From Bacteroidaceae bacterium (GTDB taxonomy: Bacteria > Bacteroidota > Bacteroidia > Bacteroidales > Bacteroidaceae): DNA of 64,000 bases. This document shows, in pieces, positions 45,460-54,116 of this stretch; position 1 is the stretch's first letter, and each line of letters opens with the position of its first letter. Below the pieces are notes generated by a model. It did not search any database. It was not told the DNA's origin and saw only the letters and a list, made by a program, of their open reading frames with translations. A program made the translations under genes and the position numbers. The stretch covers positions 41,757 to 105,756 of the forward strand of contig JAKSLJ010000008.1 in NCBI GenBank assembly GCA_024401275.1. The letters are read 5' to 3'.

Positions 45460-47313
45460 ATGAACAGAAAGTTTGACTTTGAAAATAGGAAATATGTGAT
45501 AGGCGCGATAGCTGTTGCTATCGTTATCGTCTATTGTTTCCGCCTGCTCTCTCTTCAGCTCCTCAGCGACGAATACCAAAAGAATGCCGACAACAATGCC
45601 TTCCTCAAGCGCGTGGAATTCCCGGCTCGTGGAGTGATCTCCGACCGCAACGGAAAGATTCTCGTCTATAACCAGAGTTCTTACGACATCATGGTCATCA
45701 TGAACGAGCAGAAAGACCACATTGACACGCTCGACTTCTGCAAGACCGTGGGCATAACAAAGGAAGCTTACGCCAAAAGAATGGAAGACATAAAGGACTA
45801 CTCCAAGAATCCGAACTATTCGCGCTACACGCAGCAGACATTCATGACGCAGCTTTCAGAGAGAGACTACAGCATACTTCGCGAGAAACTGTTCAAGTTT
45901 CCTGGATTCTACATACGCAAACGCGCCATCAGACAGTACAACACCGACTGGGGAGCTCACATACTGGGAGACCTTGGAGAAGTTTCGGCTGAAGACCTTA
46001 TGGAAGACGACTACTACCAAGGCGGTGACTACATCGGAAAGACCGGCGTAGAACGCTCTTACGAAACCGAACTCCGAGGCGAAAAGGGCGTGCAGATAAT
46101 GCTTCGAGACGCTCGCGGAAGAATAAAAGGCAACTACAAGGACGGAAAATATGATGTGAAACCGACTCCTGGCAGGGACATAAAGCTCACGATAGACGAG
46201 CAGCTTCAGGCTTTGGGCGAAAGACTCCTGGAAGGAAAAATCGGAGCCATCGTTGCCATAGAACCTGCTACAGGCGAAGTCCTTGCCATGGTTTCCGCCC
46301 CAAGCTACAATCCGAAAACCATTACCGGCAAGCAGCGCGGAAAGAACATGGCGCGACTGTCGAAGAACATCTGGCATCCGCTCCTGAACCGAACAATTCA
46401 AGGTCAGTATCCTCCGGGCTCTACCTTCAAGACATCGCAGGCGCTGACTTTCCTCTCAGAAGGAATCGTTACGCCAAACACAACCTTCCCTTGCGTAGGC
46501 GGTTTCAAGTACAAGGGCATGAAGGTGGGATGTCACGCTCACCCTTCGCATCTCTCACTGGTTCCGGCAACAGCCACTTCCTGCAACGGATATTTCTGCT
46601 GGGGACTTTACAACATGATAAGCAACCGCAACAAATATGCCACAAAGCAGGAAGCCGTGAACATCTGGCGCGACTACATGGTGAGCATGGGATTCGGCTA
46701 CAAGCTTGGCATCGACCTTCCCGGAGAGAAGCGCGGTCTGATACCTAACGCAGAGTTCTACGACGACGCTTTCAAGGGACACTGGAACGGACTTACCATT
46801 GTTTCCATCGGTATCGGACAGGGCGAAGTAAACCTTACGCCGCTGCAGATTGCCAATCTCGGAGCTACAATTGCCAACAGAGGTTACTACATTGTGCCTC
46901 ATGTGGTAAAAGAAATAAAGGACAAGGAGATTGACCCGATGTACACGGAACGCCATTACACAAAGGCTAACCGCTCGGCTTACGACTGGGTTGTGCAAGG
47001 AATGAGGTCGGCAGTGGTAAGCGGAACTTGCTCTTCAGCCAACACGGCAGCCTACGCCGTATGCGGAAAGACGGGTACGGCTCAGAACCGCGGTCATGAC
47101 CACTCCATCTTCATGGGTTTTGCCCCAATGAACAACCCGAAGATTGCAATTGCCGTATATGTGGAAAACGGTGGTTTCGGTGCCACATTCGCCGTTCCGA
47201 TGGCTTCTGTAATGATGGAGCAATATCTGAAAGGACAGCTTTCGGAAGGTTATGAAGCTCTCGCATCAACCCTTCAGCACAAGCGCATCGCTTACGACAG
47301 CAAGAACCGATAG
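45460..47313 (+). CDS. mrdA: Penicillin-binding protein 2
   Basis: The protein has 617 aa. It is the class B transpeptidase for side-wall growth. One N-terminal membrane helix (about 13-30) precedes the dimerisation domain (EFPARGVISDRNGKILVYN). The transpeptidase motifs are STFK (SxxK, about residue 324), SCN (SxN, in TATSCNGYF) and KTGT (CGKTGTAQN). It follows mreD by 42 bases. The protein is full length. Confidence 0.95.
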   Translation: MNRKFDFENRKYVIGAIAVAIVIVYCFRLLSLQLLSDEYQKNADNNAFLKRVEFPARGVISDRNGKILVYNQSSYDIMVIMNEQKDHIDTLDFCKTVGITKEAYAKRMEDIKDYSKNPNYSRYTQQTFMTQLSERDYSILREKLFKFPGFYIRKRAIRQYNTDWGAHILGDLGEVSAEDLMEDDYYQGGDYIGKTGVERSYETELRGEKGVQIMLRDARGRIKGNYKDGKYDVKPTPGRDIKLTIDEQLQALGERLLEGKIGAIVAIEPATGEVLAMVSAPSYNPKTITGKQRGKNMARLSKNIWHPLLNRTIQGQYPPGSTFKTSQALTFLSEGIVTPNTTFPCVGGFKYKGMKVGCHAHPSHLSLVPATATSCNGYFCWGLYNMISNRNKYATKQEAVNIWRDYMVSMGFGYKLGIDLPGEKRGLIPNAEFYDDAFKGHWNGLTIVSIGIGQGEVNLTPLQIANLGATIANRGYYIVPHVVKEIKDKEIDPMYTERHYTKANRSAYDWVVQGMRSAVVSGTCSSANTAAYAVCGKTGTAQNRGHDHSIFMGFAPMNNPKIAIAVYVENGGFGATFAVPMASVMMEQYLKGQLSEGYEALASTLQHKRIAYDSKNR

Positions 47314-47317
47314 GCTT

Positions 47318-47380
47318 TCAAGAATTAAGAATTAAAAATTAACAAATTCGCGCGCAGCCAATTTTCAATTATCAATTCGA
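47318..47380 (+). repeat. AT-rich inverted repeat with GCGCAGC core, copy 3
   Basis: AAGAATTAAGAATTAAAAATTA leads to ATTCGCGCGCAGCC and on to AATTTTCAATTATCAATTC, arms again pairing around the core. It lies in the gap between mrdA and rodA. Confidence 0.75.
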
Positions 47381-47386
47381 TAGAAT

Positions 47387-48856
47387 ATGTCAATGCCAAG
47401 ACGCCATACCAACATTTTCCGCTCAGTTGACTGGGTTACCATCACCATTTACTTGGCGATGTTGCTCTTCGGCTGGATAAGTGTCTGCGGAGCAAGCTAC
47501 AACTATGGTGATACTGAGATTTTCAGCCTTACTGCTCGTAGCGGCATGCAGGTGATATGGATTGGCACGGCGTTGCTCATCGGCTCGGTCATCCTTCTGC
47601 TGGACGACCGCTACTACGACACTCTAGCCTATGTCTTATACATCGGCTTCATGATACTGCTCTTCCTAACCATATTCAACCCCCACAGTATCAAGGGTTC
47701 ACGATCGTGGATTGTGCTTGGTCCTATCCACATCCAACCCGCGGAGTTTGCCAAGTTTGCCACCGCCATGGCAATCTCCAAGTTCATGGGCGGATGGCAC
47801 TTTGACATAAACGACAGCAGGAGCTTCTGGCAAGCTTGCGGCATTGTGCTGCTGCCGATGTTCCTCATCATCTGTCAGCGAGAAACGGGTTCCGCACTCG
47901 TTTACCTCTCCTTCTTCATAATGTTCTACCGTGAGGGAATGCCTGGTGCCATACTCTTCACCTTCGTTGCCTTCGTGGCTTACTTCGTCGTCGGAATAAG
48001 GTATGAGAACGAACTGATGTTCGGCACACCTACATACATAGGACCTTTCACGGTGTATCTGATGATTCAGATATTCACTATCCTACTCCACCGTTCCTAC
48101 TTCAGAAAGCAGGACACGGAAAGAATGTGGATGACGGGAATCGTTGCCGTAACAACAATTCTCGGCACAATCGTCTCTTGCAATTTCTGGCACTTCAACC
48201 TTGCTTGGCTTCAGATTCCGGTAATCATCGGAATGGCAGCTTTCCTCATCTACAAGTTCCTTTATATGCAGTCGCGCTCGTATCTGCTTCTCGGAGCTTT
48301 CACGATTTGCTCTTTCCTGTTCTATCACTCAGCAAGCTTCGTGCTCAACAATGTGATGCAGGATCACCAGCGCACTCGTATCAATGTGCTTCTCGGACTT
48401 GAAACTGATGTGAACGGAGCTGGTTATAATGTCCATCAGAGTGAGATTGCCATCGGTTCCGGCGGTCTTCTTGGCAAAGGTTTCCTCAATGGAACGCAGA
48501 CAAAATTGCGCTTCGTGCCGGAGCAAGACACAGACTTCATTTTCTGTACCGTAGGCGAAGAGCAGGGCTTTGTTGGATGTGCTCTCGTGCTTTGTCTCTT
48601 CCTTGCCCTCATCATTCGCCTAATCCATTTGGCAGAAAGACAGAACATAAAGTTTGCCCGAATATACGGCTATTGCGTCTTGTCCATTTTCTTATTCCAT
48701 CTGTTCATAAATATCGGAATGGTGCTTGGCGTCACGCCTGTTATCGGTATCCCTCTGCCTTTCTTCAGCTACGGAGGTTCTTCGCTTTGGGGCTTCACCA
48801 TCCTGCTGTTTATATTCCTTCGTATGGATGCTTCGCGCAACTTTGCGAAGCAGTAG
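47387..48856 (+). CDS. rodA: Peptidoglycan glycosyltransferase RodA
   Basis: The protein has 489 aa, longer than E. coli RodA (370). It is a SEDS glycosyltransferase that polymerises lipid II with PBP2. SEDS motifs are GSRSWIVLGPIHIQPAEFAK, RETGSALVYLSFFIMFYREG and the C-terminal FFSYGGSSLWG. The extra length is in the middle (about 200-320), with additional membrane segments, as in other Bacteroidetes. It is the last gene of the shape cluster. Confidence 0.94.
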   Translation: MSMPRRHTNIFRSVDWVTITIYLAMLLFGWISVCGASYNYGDTEIFSLTARSGMQVIWIGTALLIGSVILLLDDRYYDTLAYVLYIGFMILLFLTIFNPHSIKGSRSWIVLGPIHIQPAEFAKFATAMAISKFMGGWHFDINDSRSFWQACGIVLLPMFLIICQRETGSALVYLSFFIMFYREGMPGAILFTFVAFVAYFVVGIRYENELMFGTPTYIGPFTVYLMIQIFTILLHRSYFRKQDTERMWMTGIVAVTTILGTIVSCNFWHFNLAWLQIPVIIGMAAFLIYKFLYMQSRSYLLLGAFTICSFLFYHSASFVLNNVMQDHQRTRINVLLGLETDVNGAGYNVHQSEIAIGSGGLLGKGFLNGTQTKLRFVPEQDTDFIFCTVGEEQGFVGCALVLCLFLALIIRLIHLAERQNIKFARIYGYCVLSIFLFHLFINIGMVLGVTPVIGIPLPFFSYGGSSLWGFTILLFIFLRMDASRNFAKQ

Positions 48857-48888
48857 AATAAGCAGCGTTTCCATATTCGCTTCTTAAA

Positions 48889-48907
48889 GACGCCATGAGG
48901 CGTCGTT
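48889..48907. terminator. Weak hairpin between rodA and the GH25 gene
   Basis: GACGCC-ATGA-GGCGTC in the 101-base gap between two convergent genes, followed on the plus strand by GTTTCC only. It is a possible weak terminator for either side. Confidence 0.35.
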
Positions 48908-48957
48908 TCCACACAAAGATCACTCAGGGGCAACTCCTATATCGTTACAAAAATATA

Positions 48958-50148
48958 TCATCTAACCAACAGTTTCTCCACAGTCATTCCTGAACCTAAT
49001 GTGTCAAGGTCAATCTCATGCAGGTCAACTGCGGGCGATTTTCCGTTTTCAGAATACTGATGAATATGGAAACTGCGAGTAGGAGTTCTGCCATATCGCG
49101 CATGCCATAAGATGTTGTCTTTCAGTTCACTACGGTCAACATGTATCGCGGCAATCTTCTCGTTGGCGTAAACAATAGGCTTTACGCCAAAGTGCTTCTC
49201 CACAGCATCGCACCACATCAGCAAAGAATCCGTTGAAACTCCAAACTGCTCTATATCCAACACTGGCGGCAAATCGCCTTTTTTCACTTGAACATTTGTC
49301 GTGAAATTGCTAATCTGCTCCTGAAGCGTGGCATATCTCTGGTTGAAGAAATGATAAGCGCCATGCGGTATTCCGAATCGCTCCGCCCAATCGCAATGCT
49401 TGGCATATTCGGCATCAACATATTCCTTTCCTTCGGTCGCTTTCAGAAAAACAAACGAAATTGGTATTACGCCAATCTGCTTGCTTATAGTGTCATTGTA
49501 AGTATAGGAAGAATCAACAGCAACATACATTCTATCCCAATGTACAATAGGCTGATAATGAGACAAATCCGTACCATAAATGCGCTTGTCGGTAATGATG
49601 TTCACATCTTTCTTTTCGCCGTTTTCGAAAAGGGCAAGTTCCGCGTTATTCTCCTTGCCGAATCCGCTTCTTTTTCCGAATGACCATTGGCCGTCGTAAG
49701 CATAACTGCCACAAACAATTTTTCCGATTCCGTCCGGTAGCAAAGTAAAGAAAAAGCCCTCATAATCAGCGGTTTTCGCCGTTAGAAACTGTTCATTCAG
49801 AGATTTCCACAAGGTGGCATTTCCACCAACAAAAGCTTCAACATTTCGGATTACGCAGTTTCCTTTTCGCAAGTCATCGTTGCGCCATTCTCCCTTGTAC
49901 CAGTTTCCATGACAAAGAAACTCGCCTTCGCCTTCGCGTTTTCCGTCATTCCACGAACCTTTGTAGATGCCATCATAAAGCATCATGTCAGGCGTTTTCA
50001 CTCCCGTATGCCAGAAAGCGACACCTTCTCCATGCGGATTGCCAGCAGCATTTCTTTCCCCAATGTACTCAAAAGAAGGGAAGAACAGCCTCACTATTGC
50101 CAGCAAAGCTACAAGAAGGAGAGAATATGGAATTATATATTTCTGCAT
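48958..50148 (-). CDS. Membrane-anchored MORN repeat and GH25 muramidase-like protein
   Basis: I use the ATG at 50148 (396 aa); the codon at 50160 adds four residues. Positions below count from 50160. After an N-terminal membrane helix (about 9-27) come MORN-type repeats (NPHGEGVAFW, YDGIYKGSWNDGKREGEGEF, HGNWYKGEWRNDDLRKG, and later YDGQWSFGKRSGFGKE, about 31-170). A GH25 domain (about 194-395) follows with YGTDLSHYQ (Asp198), FVFLKATEG, GAYHFFN and VLDIEQFG (Asp302, Glu304), the catalytic acids. GH25 enzymes cut between MurNAc and GlcNAc in peptidoglycan. The MORN part may bind lipid or wall. The gene is convergent with rodA, so a wall remodelling role is plausible. Confidence 0.85.
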   Translation of the reverse strand: MQKYIIPYSLLLVALLAIVRLFFPSFEYIGERNAAGNPHGEGVAFWHTGVKTPDMMLYDGIYKGSWNDGKREGEGEFLCHGNWYKGEWRNDDLRKGNCVIRNVEAFVGGNATLWKSLNEQFLTAKTADYEGFFFTLLPDGIGKIVCGSYAYDGQWSFGKRSGFGKENNAELALFENGEKKDVNIITDKRIYGTDLSHYQPIVHWDRMYVAVDSSYTYNDTISKQIGVIPISFVFLKATEGKEYVDAEYAKHCDWAERFGIPHGAYHFFNQRYATLQEQISNFTTNVQVKKGDLPPVLDIEQFGVSTDSLLMWCDAVEKHFGVKPIVYANEKIAAIHVDRSELKDNILWHARYGRTPTRSFHIHQYSENGKSPAVDLHEIDLDTLGSGMTVEKLLVR

Positions 50149-50203
50149 TGAATAAAACATTTCTGCCTATGGAAGAAAATGTTTCCACATATCATTGGCG
50201 CTG

Positions 50204-50211
50204 CAAAGATA
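50204..50211 (-). promoter_or_regulatory. -7 element of the MORN/GH25 gene
   Basis: TATCTTTG on the minus strand, about 56 bases before the start codon. Confidence 0.5.
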
Positions 50212-50259
50212 CTACTAATTTTTCTTTTCAGCTATTTTTTCACGAAAAAATTAAGAAAA

Positions 50260-51324
50260 TCATGCTTTTCGCAATTCTCTTGGCGACACTCCTTCGTGCT
50301 GTTTGACAAAGCGAGTAAAGAGAATTGGAGACGAGAAACCCAGATTGTCTGAAATCTCCTGAATGGAAAGAGAGGTGTTCTGCAAGAGACTTTTGCTTTG
50401 TTGCAGCAGATGACCATCTATGATCTGCTTCGGTGTTTTCAACGCTACCATTCTTGTTATCTGCGCAAGATAACGCGGCGTGATGGCAAGCCGATCAGCA
50501 TAAAAAGCCACATCATGATTCGTGCGATGATGCTGAACGACGAGAGAAAGAAACTTATTGTACAACTCTTGCGGTCGAACACCATAATCTTCTGATTCCA
50601 CGGAATAAACAAGCCTGTTATGAAGATACTCGTGAGCATTCTGCAAAGCAAGTTCAATGCTGTCGCCCATAGCCAAACGAACGGCAAGAGCCATAGACGA
50701 ACTGCCGGCAACTCCATGTCGCTGCCATCCTTCAATGTTGTATGAAGAGAAGAAGCGGTGCTGTCCGTCGGCATAAAGAAGTGCCGTTACGCGACCTTCA
50801 GAGTGACAACTGCCACGGAGCAACACATATTCCGCACCGTCTTCATGAAATCGCTTCGCTGCTTCAACCATGTCATTATCAGTTATAATCTTCATGTCAA
50901 GGACAATCTCAGCCTCTTGGCTCTTCAGGACAAGCAGCTTGGTCAAAGGCATAAGACAACGATAGGCACGAACAGAAGCGTCGTCCATCAGTCGCGTTCC
51001 GTCAGAAGAAAATATTACCGGCGAACAGACAACATTGCGGCAACCCCTTATTTCGTCTCGAATGCGACTTATCGTTTCCGCTCCATTCACCATTCCAACC
51101 TTTATAGCTTTCGGAAGACAGTCGTCATACACAGCTCGAACCTGACCTGCCACAACCTCTGTTGGCATCTCACTAACCATCGTAATCCCCTGGCTGTTCT
51201 GAACCGTCACGGATGTTATCGCCGTCATGGCATAGCAACCAAGGTCTTTCACAACCTTGATATCTGCCTGTATGCCCGACCTTCCTGTACTGTCAGAACC
51301 GTTTATGCTTAATATTGGAGCCAT
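50260..51324 (-). CDS. ThiD/PdxK-like kinase domain fused to AraC-type DNA-binding domain
   Basis: The protein has 354 aa from the ATG at 51324. Residues 1-250 have the ribokinase-like ThiD fold: SINGSDSTGRSGIQADIKV (HMP-P kinase start), ITSVTVQNSQGI, KVGMV, and VLLRGSCH. The loop that in active enzymes reads HGTGC, with the catalytic Cys and anion hole, is here HGVAGSS (203-209), and the TPN before EA is LKSQEA, so kinase activity is doubtful. Residues about 254-354 are an AraC domain with two helix-turn-helices (FYADRLAITPRYLAQITR and IQEISDNLGFSSPILFTRF). It is divergent from pdxS, 168 bases away. It probably senses a B6 vitamer or HMP and regulates pdxST. Confidence 0.85.
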   Translation of the reverse strand: MAPILSINGSDSTGRSGIQADIKVVKDLGCYAMTAITSVTVQNSQGITMVSEMPTEVVAGQVRAVYDDCLPKAIKVGMVNGAETISRIRDEIRGCRNVVCSPVIFSSDGTRLMDDASVRAYRCLMPLTKLLVLKSQEAEIVLDMKIITDNDMVEAAKRFHEDGAEYVLLRGSCHSEGRVTALLYADGQHRFFSSYNIEGWQRHGVAGSSSMALAVRLAMGDSIELALQNAHEYLHNRLVYSVESEDYGVRPQELYNKFLSLVVQHHRTNHDVAFYADRLAITPRYLAQITRMVALKTPKQIIDGHLLQQSKSLLQNTSLSIQEISDNLGFSSPILFTRFVKQHEGVSPRELRKA

Positions 51325-51344
51325 CAAATTTTCTATTTACAATG

Positions 51345-51366
51345 TACATTTTACAAATTACATTTT
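51345..51366. repeat. Short direct repeat upstream of the kinase/AraC start
   Basis: TACATTTT occurs at 51345-51352 and 51359-51366, 14 bases apart, between the promoter and start codon of the kinase/AraC gene. It could be an operator or simply AT-rich spacer. Confidence 0.3.
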
Positions 51367-51371
51367 GGCTG

Positions 51372-51401
51372 CAAAGTTAATGAAAAGTAGCGAAAAACAA
51401 A
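51372..51401 (-). promoter_or_regulatory. Promoter of the kinase/AraC gene
   Basis: On the minus strand TTTG (51401-51398), 18 bases, then TAACTTTG (51379-51372). It is back to back with the pdxST promoter. Confidence 0.65.
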
Positions 51402-51442
51402 CTATACGAGAATAAAAATTTTACAGAACAGTTCCTTTTTCG

Positions 51443-51450
51443 TACTTTTG
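51443..51450 (+). promoter_or_regulatory. -7 element of pdxST
   Basis: TACTTTTG lies 43 bases before the pdxS start. The -33 region is only AT-rich, so activation by a regulator would fit. Confidence 0.55.
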
Positions 51451-51492
51451 CACAAGAATTCAACAATAAAATAACCCAAAACAGAAACTAAA

Positions 51493-52365
51493 ATGGAAGA
51501 CAGAACCCAACTGAACCGCAACTTGGCGCAGATGCTCAAGGGCGGTGTTATCATGGATGTTACAACACCAGAACAGGCACGCATAGCTGAAGCAGCTGGC
51601 GCTTGTGCTGTAATGGCATTGGAAAGAATACCTGCAGACATTCGTGCAGCAGGTGGCGTAAGCCGAATGAGCGATCCAAAGATGATTCGCGGCATCCAGG
51701 AGGCAGTTACAATTCCTGTAATGGCAAAGTGCCGTATCGGTCATTTCGCTGAGGCACAGATTCTTGAAGCTATCGAGATTGACTATATTGACGAGAGCGA
51801 GGTACTCTCTCCAGCAGATGATGTCTATCACATTGACAAGCGTAAGTTCAAGGTTCCTTTCGTCTGCGGAGCAAAGAATCTCGGCGAAGCTCTGCGCAGA
51901 ATAAACGAGGGCGCTACCATGATTCGTACTAAGGGAGAACCTGGCACAGGTGATATCATTCAGGCTGTTCGCCATATGCGCATGATGCAAAGCGAGATTC
52001 GCCGTCTTGTTTCCATGAGCGAAGACGAACTCTACGAAGCAGCAAAGCAGCTTCAGGTGCCTTACGACCTCGTACAGTATGTACACGAGAACGGCAAGAT
52101 GCCTGTTGTGAACTTCGCAGCCGGTGGTGTTGCTACTCCTGCCGACGCAGCACTCATGATGCAACTCGGAGCGGAAGGCGTATTCGTAGGTAGCGGTATC
52201 TTCAAGAGTGGCGATCCAGAAAAGCGCGCACAAGCTATTGTCAAGGCTGTGACTAACTACAACAACCCAAAGATTCTTGCAGAACTGAGCGAAGATCTCG
52301 GCGAAGCTATGGTTGGAATCAACGAAAGCGAGATACAGCTTCTCATGGCTGAGCGCGGCAAATAA
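51493..52365 (+). CDS. pdxS: Pyridoxal 5'-phosphate synthase subunit PdxS
   Basis: The protein has 290 aa. PdxS (Pdx1) makes PLP directly from ribose 5-phosphate, glyceraldehyde 3-phosphate and ammonia. It has a TIM barrel with family signatures [52 protein letters not shown] (catalytic Lys), [11 protein letters not shown] (second Lys) and [19 protein letters not shown]. The length is normal. pdxT follows by 15 bases. It is divergent from the kinase/AraC gene. Confidence 0.97.
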   Translation: MEDRTQLNRNLAQMLKGGVIMDVTTPEQARIAEAAGACAVMALERIPADIRAAGGVSRMSDPKMIRGIQEAVTIPVMAKCRIGHFAEAQILEAIEIDYIDESEVLSPADDVYHIDKRKFKVPFVCGAKNLGEALRRINEGATMIRTKGEPGTGDIIQAVRHMRMMQSEIRRLVSMSEDELYEAAKQLQVPYDLVQYVHENGKMPVVNFAAGGVATPADAALMMQLGAEGVFVGSGIFKSGDPEKRAQAIVKAVTNYNNPKILAELSEDLGEAMVGINESEIQLLMAERGK

Positions 52366-52380
52366 GGCTTTTTTTATTTT

Positions 52381-52920
52381 ATGATAATTGCAATTTTAGC
52401 ATTACAAGGAGCATTTGCTGAACATCAGCAGATGCTTCAACGTCTTGGTGTTGAATCGTTTCTCGTAAGGAACATTAACGATTGGAACAAACCGAAAGAC
52501 GCTCTCATCATCCCTGGCGGCGAAAGCACGGCTATGATGAAAATCATGAACGACGAAGGACTTACTGAACCTATCAGAAACGCCATTCGCGAAGGACTTC
52601 CCGTTTTCGGCACTTGCGCAGGACTTATCATGCTCGATTCAGACCACCTTAACACAATGAATATCACAGCAAAGCGCAACGCATACGGCAGGCAGTTGGG
52701 AAGTTTCTATACAGAAAGTGGCTTTGAGGGCATCGGCACTATCCCGATGACCTTTATCCGTGCTCCGTATATAGAAAAAGTTGGCGAAAATGTAGATGTT
52801 CTTGCGGTTGTTGATGGTAAAATCGTCGCAGCACGCCAAGAAAAACAGCTTGTTTGTGCATTCCATCCAGAACTGAACACAGACACTAAGATTCACGAGT
52901 ACTTCATCAACATGATTTGA
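52381..52920 (+). CDS. pdxT: Pyridoxal 5'-phosphate synthase glutaminase PdxT
   Basis: The protein has 179 aa. It is a class I glutaminase that supplies ammonia to PdxS. Motifs are ILALQGAFAEHQQML, IPGGESTAM, FGTCAGLIML (nucleophile Cys) and CAFHPELNTD (His and Glu of the triad). It is the second gene of pdxST, ended by a clear hairpin at 52926. Confidence 0.96.
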   Translation: MIIAILALQGAFAEHQQMLQRLGVESFLVRNINDWNKPKDALIIPGGESTAMMKIMNDEGLTEPIRNAIREGLPVFGTCAGLIMLDSDHLNTMNITAKRNAYGRQLGSFYTESGFEGIGTIPMTFIRAPYIEKVGENVDVLAVVDGKIVAARQEKQLVCAFHPELNTDTKIHEYFINMI

Positions 52921-52925
52921 TACTA

Positions 52926-52966
52926 AAAAAATGACTACAACCAAAGTGCTGTAGTCATTTTCTTTT
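52926..52966 (+). terminator. Terminator between pdxT and tRNA-Thr
   Basis: AAAATGACTACA pairs with TGTAGTCATTTT around an 11-base loop, with T residues after it on the plus strand and A residues on the other side. It can serve pdxT and the convergent tRNA transcript. Confidence 0.85.
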
Positions 52967-52969
52967 TGA

Positions 52970-53042
52970 GCCTCTTGTCGGATTCGAACCAACGACCCCG
53001 AGATTACAAATCACGTGCTCTGGCCAACTGAGCTAAAGAGGC
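52970..53042 (-). tRNA. tRNA-Thr (anticodon TGT)
   Basis: On the minus strand the acceptor GCCTCTT pairs with AAGAGGC. The D arm is GCTC..GAGC, the anticodon loop TTTGTAA gives TGT (reads ACA), and the T arm is GTTGG-TTCGAAT-CCGAC. There is one T-T mismatch in the anticodon stem. No CCA is encoded. It lies directly after the probable SRP RNA. Confidence 0.93.
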
Positions 53043-53044
53043 GG

Positions 53045-53145
53045 GTGGGCAAGCTACTTATATCGCGTCGCTACAACCAACTACCTTTGCTATGTTCCCA
53101 TCCTGGAGGATTCGAAGGGAGCTGACCGTACAAGACTTACCCGTC
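53045..53145 (-). ncRNA. ffs: Signal recognition particle RNA (small, 4.5S type)
   Basis: About 100 nt on the minus strand. The ends pair (GGGTAAGT-CTTGTA with TATAAG-TA-GCTTGCCC), and the middle holds GGTCAGCTCCC and GGATGGGAACATAGCAAAGG, which fits the domain IV hairpin of bacterial SRP RNA as I know it from Bacteroidetes. It is followed within a few bases by tRNA-Thr and preceded by a promoter box. It partners Ffh and FtsY. Confidence 0.72.
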
Positions 53146-53177
53146 TATTTTTATGCTATTCTTTCGTTTAGCGGGTG

Positions 53178-53208
53178 CAAAGTTACAATTCTTTTTTTAA
53201 TCTGCAAC
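53178..53208 (-). promoter_or_regulatory. Promoter of the SRP RNA/tRNA unit
   Basis: On the minus strand TAACTTTG (53185-53178) with GTTG at 53208-53205, 19 bases further upstream, as a near-consensus -33. Confidence 0.6.
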
Positions 53209-53300
53209 ACTTTGTTTCGTTTTTTTGCCTAATATTACTAAAAAAGCCTAAATACGACAATTATTCTTCAAATCATCTGTGTTATTTTATTATTTTTTAT

Positions 53301-53308
53301 TACCTTTG
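53301..53308 (+). promoter_or_regulatory. -7 element of the LysE-like gene
   Basis: TACCTTTG lies 55 bases before the ATG at 53364. Confidence 0.5.
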
Positions 53309-53363
53309 CAAAGAAATACGCAAGTTTAATAACTTGGCAAAAGAATAAGCAATAAAAGACAAC

Positions 53364-54032
53364 ATGAATTTCCCATTAGATATTAGTTATATTGATGTCA
53401 TATTCAAGGGTGTGCTCATAGGCATTCTCGTATCAGCACCAATGGGTCCTGTAGGAGTATTGTGTGTGCAGCGTACGCTAAACAAAGGCAGATGGTATGG
53501 TTTCGTTACAGGCATCGGAGCTTGCATTTCCGACCTTATCTACGCAGTTATTACCGGTGCCGGCGTGTCGTTCGTCGTAGACTTCATTGAGGAGAACGGC
53601 ATGCGCTTCTGGCTTCAGTTGGCAGGCAGTATAATACTCATGATTTTCGGTATTCACGCCTACAAGAGCGACCCGACAAAAAACATGCACATCAGCGGAA
53701 AGCAGAAAGGAACTCTCTTCCACAACGGCTTGACAGCATTCCTGATAACCTTCTGCAACCCGCTCATCATCTTCCTCTTCATGGCGTGTTTTGCGCAGCT
53801 TGCCTTCGTGCCACGAATGGAATATCCGCTGTCAATTGTCGTCTCTTTCCTTAGCATAGCTCTCGGCGCGCTGCTCTGGTGGTGGTGCCTGACATGGATA
53901 ATCGACAAGGTGCGTACGAACTTCAACAACAACGCCATCATAATGATAAACAAAATCATAGGCGGAGTCGTTATTTTCATCTCTATCCTCGTTCTCTTCG
54001 GCACGATATTCAACATCTATTCGTTCGGATAA
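53364..54032 (+). CDS. LysE family amino-acid exporter
   Basis: The protein has 222 aa with six hydrophobic segments. The N-terminal LysE/RhtB signature is ILVSAPMGPVGVLCVQRTLN, followed by GFVTGIGACISDLIYAVI and FLITFCNPLIIFLFMACFA (the NP motif). Family members export amino acids or related small compounds from the cytoplasm. The substrate cannot be told from sequence. It has its own promoter and ends 84 bases before dnaE. Confidence 0.9.
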   Translation: MNFPLDISYIDVIFKGVLIGILVSAPMGPVGVLCVQRTLNKGRWYGFVTGIGACISDLIYAVITGAGVSFVVDFIEENGMRFWLQLAGSIILMIFGIHAYKSDPTKNMHISGKQKGTLFHNGLTAFLITFCNPLIIFLFMACFAQLAFVPRMEYPLSIVVSFLSIALGALLWWWCLTWIIDKVRTNFNNNAIIMINKIIGGVVIFISILVLFGTIFNIYSFG

Positions 54033-54116
54033 CAAGCAAAGAGAACCTTCACATCCAACAAAACCATAAACTAAAAAACATAAAAACTTAAAACAAAATC
54101 AACAGAGAGTATTACT

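Noticed and set aside
50260-51324. An active bifunctional HMP kinase
   Set aside because: The fold is right but the HGTGC loop and TPN motif are lost, so I favour a sensing role; activity is not excluded.
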